NCBI RefSeq assembly: GCF_000743355.1
Contig: NZ_JQEI01000042.1
Coordinates: 25,258 to 89,257 of the forward strand
Source of the DNA: Serratia sp. Ag1
Lineage (GTDB): Bacteria > Pseudomonadota > Gammaproteobacteria > Enterobacterales > Enterobacteriaceae
Length of the DNA stretch: 64,000 bases
Reading direction: 5' to 3'
Position numbers and translations under genes: made by a program. This document shows positions 59,619-64,000 of the stretch, in pieces. The notes under the pieces were generated by a model. That model had not been told where the DNA came from and ran no database searches. It was given only the letters and a program-made list of their open reading frames with translations. Every line of letters starts with the position of its first letter. The stretch's first letter is position 1.

Positions 59619-60998
59619 TCAATAAACCTCTTTCGGCTTGGCATTTTCAGCCAACGCTGCCAGCAGTTTATCGTGAATACCGCCAAAACCACCGTTACTC
59701 ATCACCAGAATAGAGTCACCCGGCTGAGCGACTTTGACGATCATTTCCACCAAGGTATCGAGATCGGCACTCCAATGTGCCTTTTGTACACAGGCATCGG
59801 CCACTTCGGCGACCTGCCAAGGAATGTGGTGCGGTTGGAACAGGAACACTTCATCAGCCCGGCCAAGCGAAGGCGCCAGATCGTTTTTGCTGATCCCCAT
59901 CTTCATGGTATTAGAACGGGGCTCCAGTACCGCCAGAATCCGCGCCGTGCCCCCAACCTTACCGCGTAGCGCGGCCAGCGTAGCAAGGATAGCGGTTGGG
60001 TGATGAGCAAAGTCATCATAAACCGCAACACCGTTGGCTTCGCCACGCAGTTCCAGGCGACGGCGAGCATTAATAAAATCACCCAACGCGCGACAGGCAT
60101 CAGCAGGTTGCACACCAACATGGCGGGTCGCCGCGATCGCCATCAGGCCATTATGCATATTGTGTTCACCCACCAATGCCCAGTTAACCTCTCCAACTTT
60201 ATCGCCATCGAGAAAAACTTCGTAATGACTCGCATCCGGCGTCAGTTTGTGTGCGCGCCAAGCGCCTTCATCGCCCACCAGTTCCTGCTCACTCCAACAG
60301 CCCATCGCCATCACCTGTTTCAGGTGTGCATCATTGTCTGGCAGGATGATTTTGCCTTTGCCCGGCACCAAACGTACCAGATGATGGAACTGTTTCTGGA
60401 TCGCTTTCAGATCGTCAAAAATATCTGCATGATCAAACTCCAGATTGTTCATGATCAGCGTGCGTGGGCTGTAATGCACAAACTTGGAGCGCTTGTCGAA
60501 AAAGGCACAATCGTATTCATCCGCCTCGATCACAAAGAACGGGCTGCCGCCGAGCCGCGCAGAAACATCAAAGTTACCCGGCACGCCACCGATCACAAAA
60601 CCGGGTTGATAACCGCAGGCTTCCAGGATCCAGGTCGCCATCCCGGCAGTGGTGGTTTTACCGTGCGTACCGGCCACCGCCAGCACCCAGCGATCGCGCA
60701 GTACCTGATCGTGCAACCACTGCGGGCCAGAAACGTAAGGAATACCGCGCTCTAACACCGCTTCCACACAAGGGTTTCCGCGCGTCATTGCATTACCGAT
60801 AATCACCAGATCGGGTACGGGATCCAACTGCGCCGGATCGTAACCCTGGATCAGGTCGATCCCCTGATTTTCCAGCAGCGTGCTCATTGGGGGATAGACG
60901 TTGGCATCAGATCCCGTAACCTCATGTCCAAGCGAGCGCGCCAGCATTGCCAGCCCACCCATAAAGGTGCCGCAGATCCCAAGAATATGTATGCGCAT
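59619..60998 (-). CDS. mpl: Mpl, UDP-MurNAc:L-Ala-gamma-D-Glu-meso-Dap ligase
   Basis: 459 residues from ATG 60998; an ATG at 61010 lacks a ribosome site. Mur ligase family: HILGICGTFMGGLAMLARSL, ATP site VAGTHGKTTTAGM, EADEYDCAFFDKRSKFVHY, NNLEFDHADIF, and DDFAHHPTA. Recycles the murein tripeptide onto UDP-MurNAc. Divergent from fbp, as in E. coli. Confidence 0.97.
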   Translation of the reverse strand: MRIHILGICGTFMGGLAMLARSLGHEVTGSDANVYPPMSTLLENQGIDLIQGYDPAQLDPVPDLVIIGNAMTRGNPCVEAVLERGIPYVSGPQWLHDQVLRDRWVLAVAGTHGKTTTAGMATWILEACGYQPGFVIGGVPGNFDVSARLGGSPFFVIEADEYDCAFFDKRSKFVHYSPRTLIMNNLEFDHADIFDDLKAIQKQFHHLVRLVPGKGKIILPDNDAHLKQVMAMGCWSEQELVGDEGAWRAHKLTPDASHYEVFLDGDKVGEVNWALVGEHNMHNGLMAIAATRHVGVQPADACRALGDFINARRRLELRGEANGVAVYDDFAHHPTAILATLAALRGKVGGTARILAVLEPRSNTMKMGISKNDLAPSLGRADEVFLFQPHHIPWQVAEVADACVQKAHWSADLDTLVEMIVKVAQPGDSILVMSNGGFGGIHDKLLAALAENAKPKEVY

Positions 60999-61169
60999 TA
61001 GGTTTCTCATTTGAGTGCATCGATTTAGTACTTATTCTAACGCTCAGAATCGCCGGGAAGAAATGGATTTGCCTATGAATGGCGTAATGCTTTGGGCTAC
61101 ACTGGCTGGCGAAAACGTTGGCGGTTTGTTAACAAACCGCTATCCATCCGTAGATTCAGGGATTGTGTC

Positions 61170-62174
61170 ATGAAAACGTTAGGCGAATTTATCGTCGAGA
61201 AACAGCACGACTTCTCTCACGCCACCGGCGAGCTGACTGCGCTACTTTCTGCAATTAAACTGGGTGCCAAAATCATCCACCGTGATATCAACAAGGCTGG
61301 TCTGGTTGATATTCTGGGGGCCAGCGGCATTTCCAACGTCCAGGGCGAAGTTCAGATGAAACTGGATCTGTTCGCCAATGAAAAACTCAAAGCAGCGCTG
61401 AAAGCGCGCGGTGAAGTTGCAGGCATCGCTTCGGAAGAAGAAGACGACATCGTCATATTCGACGGCGAGCGGGCTGAAAACGGCAAGTATGTGGTGCTGA
61501 TGGATCCGTTGGACGGCTCGTCCAACATTGATGTTAACGTCTCCGTCGGTACGATTTTCTCGATCTATCGCCGTATCACACCGATCGGTACTCCTGTTAC
61601 CGAAGAAGATTTCCTGCAGCCTGGTAGTGCGCAAGTTGCTGCTGGTTACGTGGTTTACGGTTCATCCACCATGCTGGTGTATACCACCGGTTATGGCGTA
61701 CATGCCTTCACTTACGATCCGTCGCTGGGTGTGTTCTGTCTCTCACACGAGAAAGTGCGTTACCCGGAAAAAGCCTGCATGTACTCCATCAACGAAGGTA
61801 ACTACATCAAGTTCCCGCTCGGGGTGAAGAAATACATCAAATACTGCCAAGAGCAGGATGAAGCGACACAACGCCCTTATACCTCACGTTATATCGGTTC
61901 ACTGGTTGCCGACTTCCACCGCAACCTGCTGAAAGGCGGTATCTATATTTATCCAAGCACCGCCAGCCACCCGCAAGGCAAGCTGCGCCTGCTGTATGAG
62001 TGCAACCCGATGGCTCTGCTGGCTGAACAGGCCGGTGGCAAAGCCAGCGATGGCAAAAGACGCATTCTGGATATCGTACCGGAGAAACTGCACCAGCGTG
62101 CACCGTTCTTCGTCGGAACCAAATCCATGGTAGAAGAAGCCGAACGTTTTATCGCTGAATTCCCAGACGAATAA
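61170..62174 (+). CDS. fbp: Fructose-1,6-bisphosphatase class I
   Basis: 334 residues from ATG 61170 (E. coli 332); the open frame begins earlier at 61092 but the family start is [20 protein letters not shown]. Metal site residues ASEEEDD and [10 protein letters not shown] are present, with [19 protein letters not shown] for sugar binding. Gluconeogenesis step from fructose bisphosphate to fructose-6-phosphate. Confidence 0.97.
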   Translation: MKTLGEFIVEKQHDFSHATGELTALLSAIKLGAKIIHRDINKAGLVDILGASGISNVQGEVQMKLDLFANEKLKAALKARGEVAGIASEEEDDIVIFDGERAENGKYVVLMDPLDGSSNIDVNVSVGTIFSIYRRITPIGTPVTEEDFLQPGSAQVAAGYVVYGSSTMLVYTTGYGVHAFTYDPSLGVFCLSHEKVRYPEKACMYSINEGNYIKFPLGVKKYIKYCQEQDEATQRPYTSRYIGSLVADFHRNLLKGGIYIYPSTASHPQGKLRLLYECNPMALLAEQAGGKASDGKRRILDIVPEKLHQRAPFFVGTKSMVEEAERFIAEFPDE

Positions 62175-62251
62175 GCCCGTTCCAGCTTTCCTGGCAGCAA
62201 GAAATCTGCTGCCAGGACTCTCTGTTGTACCGAACAAAATCCCGAGCGTCT

Positions 62252-62848
62252 TTACTGTGGTAAACCGGCTGGAACGCCGAAAACGCGCTGTTGTATCTGA
62301 TTAACATCAACATCACGCACGTAGCGCGCAATGCCGCCATAATAGCTTTCGTGATAGCCATATTCCGGTTTGCGCAATTCAGCCAACACATCCGCTTTAG
62401 CGGCATGCTCAAAGACCAACCGATACATTGCCACAATCAGCCCGGTACGATCGCTACCGTGCCAGCAATGCACCAGCATCGGTTTCTGGGCAAAGCGGAT
62501 TTCTCGTAACGCACTGACCACGATCTCATCATTGATCACCGCAGCGTTCATAGGCACACGGCGCAGTATCAGACTTGTCCCCTTCGCTTCACTGTCATCA
62601 TCATTCCATTGCCGAAGGTTGAGAACAGTTTTGATACCGCTCTGCTCCAACGCCTGCATTTGCGCTGCGTCCGGTTGGGCAGAACGGAATAAATCCGGGG
62701 AAACCTGATGATAATTCTGTGGTAAACCAAGAACCGTTGCATTAATCGCCTGACTGCATATCAAGAGGGTGAACATTACCAGTAATCGCACTTGATAATA
62801 TAAGTTCGAATTCTTTTCCTTTCTGCTGCGCTGCAACTTATCAACCAT
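62252..62848 (-). CDS. Exported tyrosine/dual-specificity phosphatase
   Basis: 198 residues from ATG 62848 (AAGGAAG about 9 bases upstream). A hydrophobic stretch VRLLVMFTLLICSQAINA (about 20-38) looks like a signal peptide or anchor with a long charged N-region. The catalytic loop HCWHGSDRTG fits HCx5R, with Cys near 130 and the general-acid loop likely in RQWNDDDSEA. Substrate unknown; related proteins are described as putative periplasmic protein-tyrosine or inositol phosphatases. Lies between fbp and ppa, which E. coli does not have there. Confidence 0.82.
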   Translation of the reverse strand: MVDKLQRSRKEKNSNLYYQVRLLVMFTLLICSQAINATVLGLPQNYHQVSPDLFRSAQPDAAQMQALEQSGIKTVLNLRQWNDDDSEAKGTSLILRRVPMNAAVINDEIVVSALREIRFAQKPMLVHCWHGSDRTGLIVAMYRLVFEHAAKADVLAELRKPEYGYHESYYGGIARYVRDVDVNQIQQRVFGVPAGLPQ

Positions 62849-63067
62849 GCTCAAACTTCCTTAACGGTTCCGTGGGGGCCTAATATACCTGTAATTGGCG
62901 TATTTGATAGAGGGAGCCCAAACCGTGAGCGGTCTGATAATTCTCCTTGGCGACATAAAAATGAAGCGTCTAGAACGACGTGGCGCCTGAAAAATCGCAG
63001 TACTTTGAGAGTGTTTTGGCTATAATTAGCCACCACTCCATTTCTGGTTTGATTAAAGGAAACCGAC

Positions 63068-63595
63068 ATGAGCTTGAATCTGGTCCCTGCTGGCAAAGAC
63101 CTGCCGGAAGACATCTATGTAGTTATCGAAATCCCGGCGAACGCCGATCCAATCAAATATGAAATCGACAAAGATACCGGTGCGCTGTTCGTTGACCGTT
63201 TCATGTCAACGGCGATGTTCTATCCGTGCAACTACGGTTACATCAACAATACACTGTCTCTGGACGGTGACCCGGTTGATGTACTGGTGCCAACCCCGTA
63301 CCCGCTGCAGCCTGGTTCAGTGATCCGCTGCCGTCCGGTCGGCGTGCTGAAAATGACTGACGAAGCCGGTGAAGATGCAAAACTGGTTGCCGTACCGCAC
63401 AGCAAACTGACAAAAGAGTACGATCACGTGAAAGACGTGAACGATCTGCCAGAACTGCTGAAAGCACAGATCACTCACTTCTTCGAGCACTACAAAGATC
63501 TGGAAAAAGGCAAATGGGTGAAAGTGGATGGCTGGGCAGATGCTGCTGCCGCTAAAGCTGAAATCGTTGCCTCTTTCGAACGCGCCAAAAAATAA
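63068..63595 (+). CDS. ppa: Inorganic pyrophosphatase
   Basis: 175 residues (E. coli 176). Active-site residues: Glu in [20 protein letters not shown], Tyr in NYGYINNT and the Asp triad in DGDPVDVLV. Hydrolyses pyrophosphate. The ATG follows AAAGGA. An IS200 copy begins about 10 bases after its stop codon. Confidence 0.98.
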   Translation: MSLNLVPAGKDLPEDIYVVIEIPANADPIKYEIDKDTGALFVDRFMSTAMFYPCNYGYINNTLSLDGDPVDVLVPTPYPLQPGSVIRCRPVGVLKMTDEAGEDAKLVAVPHSKLTKEYDHVKDVNDLPELLKAQITHFFEHYKDLEKGKWVKVDGWADAAAAKAEIVASFERAKK

Positions 63596-63618
63596 TTTGC
63601 CTCGGTTCGAATAAATAT

Positions 63619-63642
63619 CCTCCGGCATAGCCGGAGGTTTTT
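63619..63642 (+). terminator. Terminator of ppa, supplied by the IS200 right end
   Basis: CCTCCGGC-ATA-GCCGGAGG-TTTTTC, about 25 bases after the ppa stop codon and identical to the one after pmrB. No separate ppa terminator is seen. Confidence 0.8.
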
Positions 63643-63717
63643 CATATGCGCCTATAAGGCTCTCTTGCCTGCCGCGCCCTAACAGGCGCATTGCGATCTG
63701 ACATTTGCATCTATGGA

Positions 63718-64000
63718 TTACTTACGGCCCGTAAACGGGCTGCCAGGATACGGGATCGACAACTGCTCACCCATTTTATCCTCTTCCAGTTGGTGCTTTA
63801 TGTATTCTTGTATCCTGGCTGTATTTTTCCCAACCGTATCAACGTAATACCCTCGGCACCAGAACTCCCTGTTACGGTATTTGAACTTCAAATCGCCAAA
63901 CTGCTCATAAAGCATCAGGCTGCTCTTTCCCTTCAGATATCCCATAAAGCCCGACACACTCATTTTGGGCGGGATTTCTACAAGCATATGGATATGATCC
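63718..64000 (-). CDS. tnpA: IS200 TnpA, HUH transposase (C-terminal part)
   Basis: The visible 94 codons start within the HUH motif (HIH, then MLVEIPPKMSVSGFMGYLKG) and run to PYPGSPFTGRK. The catalytic Tyr is expected in the helix IQEYIKHQLEED. It looks intact as far as visible. IS200-family enzymes are Y1 single-strand transposases of about 152 residues; the first ~58 residues lie beyond the window. Confidence 0.93.
   Translation of the reverse strand, partial: DHIHMLVEIPPKMSVSGFMGYLKGKSSLMLYEQFGDLKFKYRNREFWCRGYYVDTVGKNTARIQEYIKHQLEEDKMGEQLSIPYPGSPFTGRK

Larger units (their letters stand above)
63609..64000 (-). mobile_element. IS200 element, right end and 3' part (cut by window edge)
   Basis: The right end carries two stem-loops, CCTCCGGC/GCCGGAGG (63619-63637) and ATGCGCCT/AGGCGCAT (63646-63691), then tnpA on the minus strand. 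The left end is outside. The first 80 bases are shared with the IS200 derivative at 51168. Confidence 0.92.

Overview
The window looks like the chromosome of an enterobacterium close to Serratia (Yersiniaceae). The evidence is near-identity of the housekeeping proteins to E. coli (FtsH, PNPase, RlmE, UbiU/UbiV with every cluster cysteine at its E. coli position), E. coli-like operon order in the pnp-rpsO-truB-rbfA-infB-nusA-rimP-metY and obgE-yhbE-rpmA-rplU blocks, and about 60-bp imperfect palindromes scattered between genes. I see no prophage, CRISPR array or rRNA operon.

Layout. 1-5.2 kb: a LysR gene (cut by the window edge) divergent from a catabolic operon for 3-hydroxybutyrate/acetoacetate (CoA-transferase A and B, thiolase, GntP-type permease, 3-hydroxybutyrate dehydrogenase). 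5.5-6.4 kb: LdtB, which anchors lipoprotein to peptidoglycan. 6.6-12.2 kb: the mannosylglycerate system mngR / mngAB. 12.3-15.4 kb: histone-deacetylase-like amidohydrolase, MFS transporter and LuxR regulator. 15.7-18.9 kb: yhbS-ubiT divergent from ubiUV (oxygen-independent ubiquinone synthesis). 18.9-25.2 kb: a chaperone-usher fimbrial operon with its own winged-helix regulator, lying between ubiV and yhbW. 25.9-28.5 kb: yhbW and yedEF. 28.6-41.5 kb: a long minus-strand information-processing block (deaD, nlpI, pnp, rpsO, truB, rbfA, infB, nusA, rimP, two tRNAs, secG). 41.8-47.7 kb: glmM, folP, ftsH, rlmE, yhbY, greA. 48-51.2 kb: dacB with pmrAB. 51.2-51.6 kb: an IS200-derived element without a working transposase. 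51.7-55.7 kb: obgE, yhbE, rpmA, rplU, ispB. 56.0-56.8 kb: a divergent pair of phage-Mu-like regulators (c-type and Ner-type). 56.9-63.6 kb: mdh, argR, yhcN, mpl, fbp, a tyrosine/dual-specificity phosphatase and ppa. 63.6 kb to the end: an IS200 copy cut by the window edge.

How the parts work together. The first 15 kb is accessory metabolism, three small regulator-plus-operon modules. The centre is conserved core machinery for translation, RNA decay, envelope and secretion. The most unusual items are the isolated Mu c/ner-like pair with helically phased operator-like repeats (56.0-56.8 kb), the deleted IS200 derivative with a non-transposase interior (51.2-51.6 kb), IS200 ends serving as the apparent terminators of pmrB and ppa, the cloverleaf-like palindrome between ldtB and mngR, and the family of dispersed palindromes.
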